DNA of 64,000 nt from Acidimicrobiales bacterium (GTDB lineage Bacteria; Actinomycetota; Acidimicrobiia; Acidimicrobiales; Aldehydirespiratoraceae), in NCBI GenBank assembly GCA_029247365.1, contig JAQWLJ010000033.1:1-64000 (forward strand). The letters are read 5' to 3'. Position numbers and translations under genes: made by a program. The notes beneath the pieces were generated by a model. The model was not told the DNA's origin. It saw only the letters and a list, made by a program, of their open reading frames with translations, and did no database searches. Below, in pieces: positions 16,973 to 24,936 of this stretch (positions are counted from its first letter, which is position 1; every line of letters begins with the position of its first letter).

Positions 16973-17974
16973 TCAATAACCAGTCACGCCGTGATACGGC
17001 CGACCAGCCGCCTCGGCCTCCTCGTAGATCCGCATGAAGTTCTCACCGAAGGGATCCTGGCCCTGCAGCGGCATCGCCGCCCGCCGGATGGTCCAGTCGT
17101 GGGGCGCTAGGTCGTCGGCGATTGCATAGTTGCGGGCCGCGCCGGACTGGTCGTTGCGGTGACGCAGCTCGTTCGCGATCCGGAACCGAAGCCGGGCCTG
17201 CTCCTCGTCGGCGCTGAGGTCGCCGACAGACTCGCGAATCTCGTCGGCGGTCAGTTCGGTCGTGTCGTCACGCACCCAGGCCCGGACCCGATCATGCTGC
17301 TTGTCAGAGTCGATACCGGTGAACTCGCGGAACAAATCGGTCCCGAACGCACTCCAGTTTGGGTGCACGATGCGATCGTTTTCATCGATCATCACGACGG
17401 TCGGCACGTTCGAGATTGCGTACAGCTCGGTGAGCAGATGGTCAGGATCCATCAGGACCGGAAACGTGATGTCCTGAGCGAATTCGCGAACGGCATCGGT
17501 GTTCTCATCGATTGCCGCTGCGATGACGACAAAATCGGTGTGACCCTCGGCGTGAAGTTCGTTTTGCAGTGCCTGCCACCCGGGCAGGTCAAAGGCACAA
17601 CCTCACCAACTCGAGAAGGCGACAAGCAGCCGCTTCTTACTGCGGTGGTCGGACAGCGCCGTGAGTCCACCATCAAGATCAGGTAGTGCGAAATCGGGGG
17701 CGACGAGATCAATGAGCGCCGAGCGACGGCGTCCCCGGTCGGCCCCCATAGCCGAGAGCCCGGACTCGCTGTCGATCGCAACCGGCCGGTCGAGCAGCTC
17801 AGCAAGGATGACAAGATCGAAACCGGCGTCACCGACGAGCGCGCCTCGGTCGGGCACGATCACGCACGTGTCGTCTTGGCAGAGTCCCTCCGGCTTGAGC
17901 TCCCAGCCCAGGTCGGCAAGCTGCGCTCGGGTGAGCGTTCCCGTCGATTCGAGGATTGCCGTGTCGTTGGCCAT
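16973..17974 (-). CDS. ResA/TlpA-like thioredoxin-fold selenoprotein (UGA read as Sec)
   Basis: The frame from the ATG at 17974 runs to 16973 with a single in-frame TGA at 17603-17605 (codon 124). Just before it the protein reads LLVAFSSW and just after it GCAFDLPGWQALQNEL, so the UGA sits at the first position of a W-x-G-C redox site, where relatives have Cys or Sec. N-terminal residues 1-85 form a separate domain with GWELKPEGLCQDDTC; LVAPDFALPDLDG opens the thioredoxin fold; ISNVPTVVMIDENDRIV carries the cis-Pro; the C-terminus is a helical domain ending near AMPLQGQDPFGENF. I recall a family described as ResA-like with a WAxxUGC motif. The ATG overlaps the MFS stop by one base, so the two are probably cotranscribed. 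Sec insertion is inferred; no sel genes are in this window. Confidence 0.82.
17572..17588 (-). promoter_or_regulatory. Bacterial SECIS-like hairpin
   Basis: On the coding strand CCTGCC-CGGGT-GGCAGG forms a perfect 6-base-pair stem with a five-base loop containing three G. The stem starts 14 bases after the UGA and the loop lies about 20-24 bases after it. Bacterial SECIS elements follow the UGA directly and need G near the 5' side of the apical loop; spacing and loop fit. Confidence 0.6.
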
Positions 17975-19248
17975 TAGGCGATCGTAGCCCGATTGTCGTC
18001 GGGGGACGGAGGGGCGGCAAGGACCCAGAACACGACACCGAACGCTGCGGTTACACCGAGGATCGTGAAGCCGAGTTGGTAGTTGCCAGTCGAGTCGGCG
18101 AGCACGCCGGCGAGGACTGGACCAGCGATGGAGCCCATCGTGACAATGATCTGTGACCAGCCCATGATCGATGCGAAAGCGGTGGAGCCGAAGTAATCGG
18201 CTCGGATCGCCTGCATCTGGGGACCACGAACTCCCCAGGCGATGCCGTGCAGCACGACGAATACGCCAACTGCGGCGACGTGTTCGACCCACGCCAGAAT
18301 TATCAGCGCAGCACCGTGCATGAGCATGGCGATGCCTGCGATCAGGCGCTTGTTCATGCGGTCGCCCAGGTAGCCGCCGAGGGCGGTGCCGACGATCTGG
18401 AAGAGCGGCACGAGGCCAGCGATGAGCGCAGCCCGTCCGGCCGAGTAATCACGATCCTCGGTTAGGTACAGCGCAAGGTGCGCCATACTTGACGACACCA
18501 CCAGGAGTGCGGCTCCATGGCCAAGGGAGATCATCCAAAAGCCCCGGGTGCGCATCGCCTCACCTGCGGTGTAGTGACGGTCGGTGACGCCCTCGGCCTT
18601 GGGTTCGGCCGCCGTGTCGACCTCGAGGAGACCATCCATCGGTTCGCCGTAATCCTCCGGTGTGCGGTTCGCGATCGCGGCCGCCCACCACGCAGCGCAC
18701 GAGAGAATCGATCCCGCGATGATGATGGTGGGTCGCCAACCGATTCGAGCGAAGCCCCAGACCAGAATCGGGGCGCAGAGACCGCCGAAGGCGAAGCCCA
18801 TCGTCAGAATCGACATGGCTTGAGCTCGCCGCCGTTCGAACCAGCGGACTGTTGCTGACGTAATCGTGAGGAAGCCGATCAGGCTCATCGCCAGCGCAAG
18901 GATCAGCATCGCAACAACGAACTCGGCTTGTGTGTCAGCCCAGGCGATAGCGAGGAATCCGATCATGCCAATGACAGCGCCGGCCCGCATCACCTTCTTG
19001 ATGCCCTGGATGCCGATGGCTCGGCCTTGGATCGGACCGAAGACGGCGGTCTCGGCGCGGGTGCCCGCGTAGACGAACGACAGGAACGATTTCGACCAGC
19101 CGAACTGATCGCGTAGCTCCACAGCCATGTTGCCGTAGCCCTGTACCCAGATCATCGACTGAAGCGACCACACCACCGAGTTGGCGCCGACGACGCGCCA
19201 CCCGGTGTACGCGCGGCGTTTGGGTTGAGCAGGCACCGCGTCGGTCAT
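17974..19248 (-). CDS. MFS transporter (OFA/MCT-like)
   Basis: This 424-residue major facilitator has twelve predicted hydrophobic segments and the usual central loop (about residues 190-225, with PEDYGEPMDG). Loop 2-3 reads FGPIQGRAIGIQGIKKVMRAG, and GGYLGDRMNKR in the second half is the standard MFS loop motif. Similarity is to monocarboxylate or oxalate/formate-type carriers, so an organic anion is a fair guess for the substrate. Start at 19248 (MTDAVPAQ) puts the first helix close to the N-terminus; the longer frame is unsupported. It lies between the Rieske gene and the selenoprotein gene on the same strand. Confidence 0.88.
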   Translation of the reverse strand: MTDAVPAQPKRRAYTGWRVVGANSVVWSLQSMIWVQGYGNMAVELRDQFGWSKSFLSFVYAGTRAETAVFGPIQGRAIGIQGIKKVMRAGAVIGMIGFLAIAWADTQAEFVVAMLILALAMSLIGFLTITSATVRWFERRRAQAMSILTMGFAFGGLCAPILVWGFARIGWRPTIIIAGSILSCAAWWAAAIANRTPEDYGEPMDGLLEVDTAAEPKAEGVTDRHYTAGEAMRTRGFWMISLGHGAALLVVSSSMAHLALYLTEDRDYSAGRAALIAGLVPLFQIVGTALGGYLGDRMNKRLIAGIAMLMHGAALIILAWVEHVAAVGVFVVLHGIAWGVRGPQMQAIRADYFGSTAFASIMGWSQIIVTMGSIAGPVLAGVLADSTGNYQLGFTILGVTAAFGVVFWVLAAPPSPDDNRATIA

Positions 19249-19258
19249 CCATGCGACT

Positions 19259-19486
19259 CTAGAAGCCCACCCCCCGACGATCCTCACTCAACGCACGCTG
19301 GAATTCGGCGGGCACTTCAGCTGCTTCCCCGCCGTTGGCAATGACTCCTGTGAACACGTCCATGAGCAGTTCGGAGATGGAGCGTCGTTCGCTCTCGCTG
19401 CGATCGCATCCAACCAGTGGGTGGCGCGAGGACCGCAGCCCGACACCACCGCGCCACCGGAGCGACGACGGACTGCCCCATCGCAA
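19259..19486 (-). pseudogene. Unidentified ORF fragment between Rieske and MFS genes
   Basis: The 293-base gap holds a minus-strand frame whose last 45 codons look protein-like (SERRSISELLMDVFTGVIA, then AAEVPAEFQRALSEDRRGV) while its first part is arginine-rich shadow sequence. No clear start or ribosome site is seen. It may be the C-terminal remnant of a lost gene in this operon, or a small real protein. I cannot assign a family. Confidence 0.3.
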
Positions 19487-19541
19487 CGAGCCAATCGGCT
19501 CCGGTGGCAGCTCGTTGATGGAGCTGAGCGTTCGGCCTTGG

Positions 19542-20590
19542 TCAGTGACCTACTGCGCTCAGATAGCGATGAAAGTCCACGATCGTGCCTTCACGGTCGT
19601 CGTCAGCAAGTGGACCGGCATAGTCCTGCGCACTCGGTGCCACGAGATTGTGGTGGATGCGTTCGAGAACGGCCTGGTCCTCACCATTGATCTCCCGCCA
19701 GAGGTCAATCGTGGCGTCGATGATCTCGTCGGGGCAGTCGCGGAACGCCGAGACGCTCCATCGGATGAGCGTGCGATCGATCGACAGGGGCAACACGAGG
19801 AAGGAGGCACAGAACGTGGCGTTCTGACAGGCCACCTGAGTCGGGAACCGCTGCCACAGAAACGAACGACCCCGCTGCTCGTCGGTGAGCGCGGGCTCGC
19901 CGGGCGTCGTCGATCGCACGCCCGCAGGAAAGGTGGAGTAGTAGCTCGTGAACTCCGGGCCCGACGGGCCTTTCGAGGCAAGCCGTGATGGGGTAAGCGG
20001 ATGCAACGAGTCCCGGTGCACGACCGAGAGATGCGAGCCCTCCATGAAGTTTTCGACCATCGCCTTCCAGTTGCAGGCCCAGATCTCGGTCTCGGCGTGG
20101 CAGAAGCGCATCTCTGCCGTGTTGAACGGCGCAAGCTCGGTGTTGAACACCGAAATCGATGGCAGCGGCGCAGGATCGTCGGTGACAGCCACGGCCACGA
20201 AGCCGTGCTCATCAACCGCAAGGGGCCACGCGGGCAGCCGACAGTCGGCAACCGTTGCTGGATCCGTGAACGGGGCCACGCGCAGCTCGCCGTTCACCGC
20301 ATACGACCACGCGTGATACGGGCACGTGAATGTGCTGGCCGTACCTTCGCCGTCGGCGACCGGCGTCCCCCGATGCCGGCAAATATTCGAGAGTGCCCGC
20401 AGTTCACCATCGTCACCTCGGACCAGCAGCACCGGCTCGTCAAGGATCGTGATGGTCAAGAAGTCACCTGGCGCGGCAAGTTAATCGGCGCGGCCGACAC
20501 AATCCATCCGGGGCGCAGGATCGTCTCGATCTCGTGTTCGAGGCGCGCTGGGTCGGTTTACGCCCGACCGGGAAGCGTTCTGCGAGCCAC
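19542..20590 (-). pseudogene. Rieske-type aromatic/amine oxygenase alpha subunit, N-terminus disrupted
   Basis: The frame from 20459 to 19542 encodes a Rieske [2Fe-2S] domain (CRHRG ... CPYHAW) and a mononuclear iron domain (ENFMEGSHLSVVHRDSLHP) like those of GbcA/CntA-type oxygenases. The N-terminus is broken. Reading upstream, a plausible start GTG at 20590 gives ARRTLPGRA, then TAA at 20558-20560 where homologous proteins have Tyr before TDPA. The frame goes on as TDPARLEHEIETILRPGWI, and a one-base shift near 20480-20482 is needed to reach PGDFLTITILDEP. A TTG at 20459 could start a shortened protein with the cofactor sites intact. I treat the gene as probably inactive, or affected by sequence errors. 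It begins 8 bases after mmsA. Confidence 0.7.
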
Positions 20591-20597
20591 CGCTGGC

Positions 20598-22094
20598 TCA
20601 GTCGTTGCGAGGGAACCCGAGATCGACTGTCGAGGTCGACGGGTCGGGCCAGCGCGTGGTGATGGCTTGAGGCTTGGTGTAGAAGCGCACGCCCTCTGGG
20701 CCGTACATAGCCGTGTCGCTGAAGATCGAGTCCTTCCACCCACCGAACGAGTGGTAGGCGACTGGAACCGGGATCGGCACATTGATTCCCACCATGCCGA
20801 CCGGCGCCTCTTCGGTGAACCGGCGAGCAGCTCCGCCGTCGCGCGTGAAGATGGCTGTGCCGTTGCCGTATGGGTTGTCTTCGAGGAGCTTGATGGCGTC
20901 GTCGAACGTCGCCATGCGGACCACCCCGAGGAGCGGGCCGAACACCTCGTCTTGGTAGACGGTCATGTCGGGGGTGACGTCGTCGAGCAGTGTGCACCCG
21001 AGGAAGTAGCCGTCACCATCGAAGTGGGCGTCACGTCCGTCGAGCACGACGGTGGCCCCGGCATCGGCGCCAGCGCCAATGTAGGAGGCGACGCGGTCGC
21101 GAGCCTCCCGGGTAACGAGCGGACCCATTTCCGATGACGGTTCCATACCATCGCCGATGTTGAGCGCACGCGTTCGCTCGGCGATTGCGACGACCAACCG
21201 ATCGGCAGCATCGCCAACCGCCACAACGACCGAGATCGCCATGCACCGTTCGCCGGCCGATCCGAAGGCGGCGGACACCGCAGCGTCGGCTGCGAGACCA
21301 ATGTCGGCATCGGGTAGCACCAGCATGTGGTTTTTGGCACCGCCGAGCGCCTGGACCCGCTTGCCGTGCTCGCTGGCGGTTCGATGGATGTACTGAGCGA
21401 TTGGGGTCGACCCGACAAAGCTCACCGCCTTGACGTCGGGGTGTGTCAGGATGCGGTCGACGGCGGTCTTGTCACCGTTGACGACGTTGAACACACCGTC
21501 AGGGAAACCGGCCTCGTGGATGAGTTCGGCGAGGAAGAGGGCTGACGTTGGGTCCTTCTCGCTCGGCTTGAGGATGAACGTGTTCCCGCAGCCAAGCGCG
21601 TTGGGAATCATCCAAAGCGGCACCATCGCGGGAAAGTTGAAGGGCGTGATCCCGGCCACCACACCGAGCGGGCGCCGCACCGTAGTGACGTCAACGCCGG
21701 TCGAAACCTGGTTTGAGTGCATGCCTTTCAACATCTCGCCGATGTTGCAGGCGAACTCGATGTTTTCGAGGCCGCGAGCGACCTCACCCATCGCATCACT
21801 GTGCACCTTGCCGTGCTCGGCGGTGATCTTGGCGGCCAACTCGCTGGCGTGCTGATCGACGAGATTGCGCAGGTTAAACATTGCCTTGGTGCGGGTGGCG
21901 ACCGACGAGTGCCGCCAGTCCTGCCAGGCCGCGTGGGCGGTGGCGACGGCATGGTCGACCTCGTCGACCGATGCCAGGGCGATTGCGCCAGTCTGGGTAC
22001 CGGTGGCGGGGTTGAACACTGGCGCCGTATTTCCCGACGTGCCTGTGACGGCCTGGCCCCCCACGAAGTGTCCGAGTTCGGTGATCTCGTTCAT
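20598..22094 (-). CDS. mmsA: CoA-acylating methylmalonate-semialdehyde dehydrogenase
   Basis: MmsA oxidises malonate or methylmalonate semialdehyde with NAD and CoA, releasing CO2 and giving acetyl-CoA or propionyl-CoA. The 498-residue protein shows the family marks: GITPFNFPAMVPLWM, LKPSEKDPTSALFLAEL, FVGSTPIAQYIH, GAKNHMLVLPDA and the catalytic Cys in GSAGERCMAIS. That Cys context, with Arg before Cys, separates MmsA from ordinary aldehyde dehydrogenases. A Shine-Dalgarno (AGGAGA) precedes the ATG, and the aminotransferase gene ends 17 bases upstream, so they form an operon for transamination followed by oxidative decarboxylation. Confidence 0.95.
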   Translation of the reverse strand: MNEITELGHFVGGQAVTGTSGNTAPVFNPATGTQTGAIALASVDEVDHAVATAHAAWQDWRHSSVATRTKAMFNLRNLVDQHASELAAKITAEHGKVHSDAMGEVARGLENIEFACNIGEMLKGMHSNQVSTGVDVTTVRRPLGVVAGITPFNFPAMVPLWMIPNALGCGNTFILKPSEKDPTSALFLAELIHEAGFPDGVFNVVNGDKTAVDRILTHPDVKAVSFVGSTPIAQYIHRTASEHGKRVQALGGAKNHMLVLPDADIGLAADAAVSAAFGSAGERCMAISVVVAVGDAADRLVVAIAERTRALNIGDGMEPSSEMGPLVTREARDRVASYIGAGADAGATVVLDGRDAHFDGDGYFLGCTLLDDVTPDMTVYQDEVFGPLLGVVRMATFDDAIKLLEDNPYGNGTAIFTRDGGAARRFTEEAPVGMVGINVPIPVPVAYHSFGGWKDSIFSDTAMYGPEGVRFYTKPQAITTRWPDPSTSTVDLGFPRND

Positions 22095-22111
22095 GACTAG
22101 TTCTCCTCGAT

Positions 22112-23419
22112 TCAGCGGTTGGCGTTGATGTCGTCGATGGCCGCAAGCATCGCCCGGACGCCTTCGTCCATCTCTGCCTCAGTGACGTTAAGCATTGGGG
22201 CGATCCGAATCACGTTGCCGTACAGACCGCCCTTTCCAACGAGCAGGCCGTGGGCTCGGCAACGCTCAAGGAACGCACCCGCAGTGCCCGCATCGGCTTC
22301 GTTCGACCCGTCGTGGACGAACTCGATCGCCTGCATGAGGCCCTTGCCGCGGAGTTCGGCCATCCATTCGTTGGCCGCTACCGCTGCCTCCAGACCGGCG
22401 GCGAGCTGCCGACCGCGAGCCAACGCATTTGCCTGCATGTCCTCATCTTCGAGCGCCTGCAGCGTCGCGTTTCCAGCCGCAGCCGACAGCGGGTTGCCGC
22501 CGAATGTCGAGAACGAGGTGACCTCGATGGTGTCCATGATTTCGGCTCGGGCCACCACGCCAGCAAGCGCTGCCCCGTTGCCGACACCCTTCGCGAACGT
22601 GAGCATGTCGGGGACCGTGTCGTGGGCCTGATAGCCCCAGAAATGCTCGCCAGTGCGACCCCACCCGGTCTGAACCTCATCGGAGATCAGCAGGATGCCG
22701 CGGGCGTCGAGTTCCTTCTTGAACGCACCAAAGAAGCCGTCAGGCGGCGTGGCGAACCCACCGACACCCTGGATGGGCTCAGCGATCAGACATGACACAT
22801 CGCCGGCCGACATCATGTCGAGCACCTGGGCAAGGTCGTCGACACACGCGTCGGTGAAGGCAGCGTCGTCGAGATCGCGGAACGGGCTGCGAAGCCGGTA
22901 GCCGCCTTGAACAAAGTTTACGTCGAGCCCCGAGATCGAGGTCGAGGACCATGAGCTGTGCGAGGTGATTGCCTGCGAGGTGAACGAGCGGCCGTGGTAG
23001 CTGTTGCGCATCGCCAGGACTTGGTTGCTCTTGCGGAAACTGGTGGCGAGCAGCAGGGCCGTGTCGTTGGCCTCGGTGCCCGACGCGGTGAAAAAGACAC
23101 GGGCGTCAGGAATGCCTGAGAGCCCGGTAATTCGCTCGGCAAGCTCGATCATGGGCTCGTTGAGGTAGAGCGTCGACGTGTGCATCACCTTCTCGGCCTG
23201 CTGGGCGACCGCAGCGCAAACCTTCGGATGGTTGTGACCGATCATCGTGGTGAGCACGCCACCGAAGAAGTCGAGATAGCGGTCGCCGCCTGCAGTGAAG
23301 ACATAGCTGCCCTCACCCCGATCGATCGAGATCGGCTCGGCGAACATCGGCTTGACGAACGACGGAAGGACGGCCCGGTATCGCTCGAGCAGTTGCGCAT
23401 CGACAGAAGAGTTCTCCAT
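22112..23419 (-). CDS. Class III (omega) aminotransferase
   Basis: This PLP-dependent fold type I aminotransferase of 435 residues removes an amino group from an omega-amino acid or amine. Motifs are FFTASGTEANDTALLLA (cofactor phosphate region), the SYHGRS segment, ISDEVQTGWGRTG (Asp contacting the PLP ring) and TFAKGVGNGAALAG with the Schiff-base Lys. STFGGNPLSAAA completes the site. Given the linked mmsA, beta-alanine or 3-aminoisobutyrate is the likeliest substrate; 4-aminobutyrate or an alanine-glyoxylate type is also possible. The start at 23419 (MENSSVDAQ) is chosen because the longer frame runs into the regulator operator region. Confidence 0.92.
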   Translation of the reverse strand: MENSSVDAQLLERYRAVLPSFVKPMFAEPISIDRGEGSYVFTAGGDRYLDFFGGVLTTMIGHNHPKVCAAVAQQAEKVMHTSTLYLNEPMIELAERITGLSGIPDARVFFTASGTEANDTALLLATSFRKSNQVLAMRNSYHGRSFTSQAITSHSSWSSTSISGLDVNFVQGGYRLRSPFRDLDDAAFTDACVDDLAQVLDMMSAGDVSCLIAEPIQGVGGFATPPDGFFGAFKKELDARGILLISDEVQTGWGRTGEHFWGYQAHDTVPDMLTFAKGVGNGAALAGVVARAEIMDTIEVTSFSTFGGNPLSAAAGNATLQALEDEDMQANALARGRQLAAGLEAAVAANEWMAELRGKGLMQAIEFVHDGSNEADAGTAGAFLERCRAHGLLVGKGGLYGNVIRIAPMLNVTEAEMDEGVRAMLAAIDDINANR

Positions 23420-23440
23420 GCCGGAATCATCGCCCGTATT

Positions 23441-23481
23441 TTGATTGCATACAACCACATCTTTGTTCTATACAAAGGTCT
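23441..23481. promoter_or_regulatory. Operator/promoter of the MocR-type regulator and divergent aminotransferase operon
   Basis: The 62-base divergent gap holds two direct ATACAA repeats at 23449-23454 and 23470-23475, exactly 21 bases apart (two helical turns). The second lies in an inverted repeat CTTTGT-TCTAT-ACAAAG (23461-23477). Direct repeats are typical of MocR/GabR sites. TATACA at 23469-23474 could also be the -10 of a leaderless regulator mRNA. Confidence 0.5.
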
Positions 23482-24840
23482 GTGAGCGTGAACCTGCAGA
23501 CGATTGCAGCCCAGATCGGCGGCCGTACCGCAGCCGATATCGCGGCATCCATCGCTCGAGCGATCCGTGCCGGCGAGATCGCTTCCGGCAGCTCTCTCCC
23601 CACGGTTCGGAACCTTGCTGACGCACTCGATATCAGCCCGAGCACCGTGTCTGACGCTTGGCGCACGCTCCGCCACTACGGGCTGATCGAGACCGATCGA
23701 CGACGAGGTACCACCGTGCGCGCCAATCGGCCGTTCGGTAGTGAGCGCTGGTGGCACGTCCCCGTCGCCCCGGGAACGCTCGACCTCGACCTCAGCACTG
23801 GCACACCCGACCCCGCCCTGCTTCCCGACCTCAGCGCGGCACTCGGCCGCGTGCGGCTCGACCACCAGGTGACGAGCTATCTCGATCGGCCATTGCTCCC
23901 CGCGCTCGAGGAAGAACTCCGAAGTCGCTGGCCCTTCGATGCCGCGGCCATCACGATGCTCGACGGAGCCCAAGACGCTCTCGACCGCATCATCGCCATC
24001 ACGATCGGGCTGGGCGACCGAGTCATCGTTGAGACGCCAACCTTCCCGCCTCTGCTCGACATGCTCGAGTTAGCCGGTGCCGCGATCATCGGTGTGCCGG
24101 TCGATGCCGAGGGGCTCGATCCCACCGACCTCGCGACCGCCCTCGCCGAGCCAGCCCGAGCGATCTTCCTGCAACCCCGGGCCCATAACCCAACCGGCGT
24201 AGCACTCACGACCACCCGAGCGTCAGCCATCGCCACACTCCTCGAGCCAACCACGACACTCATCGTCGAGGATGACCACTCCGGTGACGTCGCCGGCATC
24301 CCGCTTGTGAGCCTCGGCCGGTGGCTGCCGGATCGCACGATCCACATCCACAGTTTCTCCAAGAGCCATGGCCCCGATCTTCGCCTCGCAGCCGTCGGCG
24401 GTGCAGCTGACTCGATCAGCGCCATCGTGCGGCGCCGACAGCTTGGGCCGTCGTGGACCAGCCGCCTGCTCCAGCAGGTCCTTCTCGCATTGCTCACCGA
24501 TCCGCATGCACAGGCATCCGTGGCGGCGGCAGCCGACGTGTACCTCGACCGTCGCCGGGCCCTCGGGGCCGCACTGGAGGATCGCTACCTCGGAATCGGC
24601 CCGCTCGGGACCGGCCTCAACCTCTGGGTCCCCGTCGCCGACGAGCAGTCGACAGTCGTCGCGCTTGCCGCCCTTGGTGTGGGCGTTGCGCCAGGAAGGC
24701 CGTTCGACGTCACGCCGTCGGCCTCCGGTCATGTTCGGGTAACCATCTCAACGCTGGATGAACCAACCCAACTCGCCGATGCGATTGCTGCTGCGGCAAC
24801 TGCCACTGATGCAGGCTACGGACCCACGAGTCCCCGATAG
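23482..24840 (+). CDS. MocR-type GntR/aminotransferase fusion regulator
   Basis: This is a 452-residue two-domain transcription factor. Residues about 5-75 are a GntR winged helix (GSSLPTVRNLADALDISPST, then DRRRGTTVRAN). Residues about 95-440 are a PLP fold type I domain with HNPTG, a VEDDHSGD aspartate and the PLP lysine in FSKSHGPDLR. MocR proteins sense PLP plus an amino compound. The divergent aminotransferase-mmsA operon is the probable target, and the shared gap carries direct repeats. The start is GTG at 23482 or GTG at 23488; there is no ribosome site, which suggests leaderless translation. Confidence 0.92.
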   Translation: MSVNLQTIAAQIGGRTAADIAASIARAIRAGEIASGSSLPTVRNLADALDISPSTVSDAWRTLRHYGLIETDRRRGTTVRANRPFGSERWWHVPVAPGTLDLDLSTGTPDPALLPDLSAALGRVRLDHQVTSYLDRPLLPALEEELRSRWPFDAAAITMLDGAQDALDRIIAITIGLGDRVIVETPTFPPLLDMLELAGAAIIGVPVDAEGLDPTDLATALAEPARAIFLQPRAHNPTGVALTTTRASAIATLLEPTTTLIVEDDHSGDVAGIPLVSLGRWLPDRTIHIHSFSKSHGPDLRLAAVGGAADSISAIVRRRQLGPSWTSRLLQQVLLALLTDPHAQASVAAAADVYLDRRRALGAALEDRYLGIGPLGTGLNLWVPVADEQSTVVALAALGVGVAPGRPFDVTPSASGHVRVTISTLDEPTQLADAIAAAATATDAGYGPTSPR

Positions 24841-24841
24841 C

Positions 24842-24861
24842 GGCTGCAGCGAACCGCAGCC
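24842..24861. terminator. Hairpin after MocR-type gene
   Basis: GGCTGC-AGCGAACC-GCAGCC, a perfect 6-base-pair stem two bases after the stop codon, lies between the convergent regulator and aldehyde dehydrogenase genes. It could serve both directions. Confidence 0.4.
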
Positions 24862-24936
24862 ATCTGCTCACTGGTGACCGATGGCTCCGACCGGTACGGC
24901 GTCATCGACGGACCGTCCCAACCCACGGGCCGCCCG

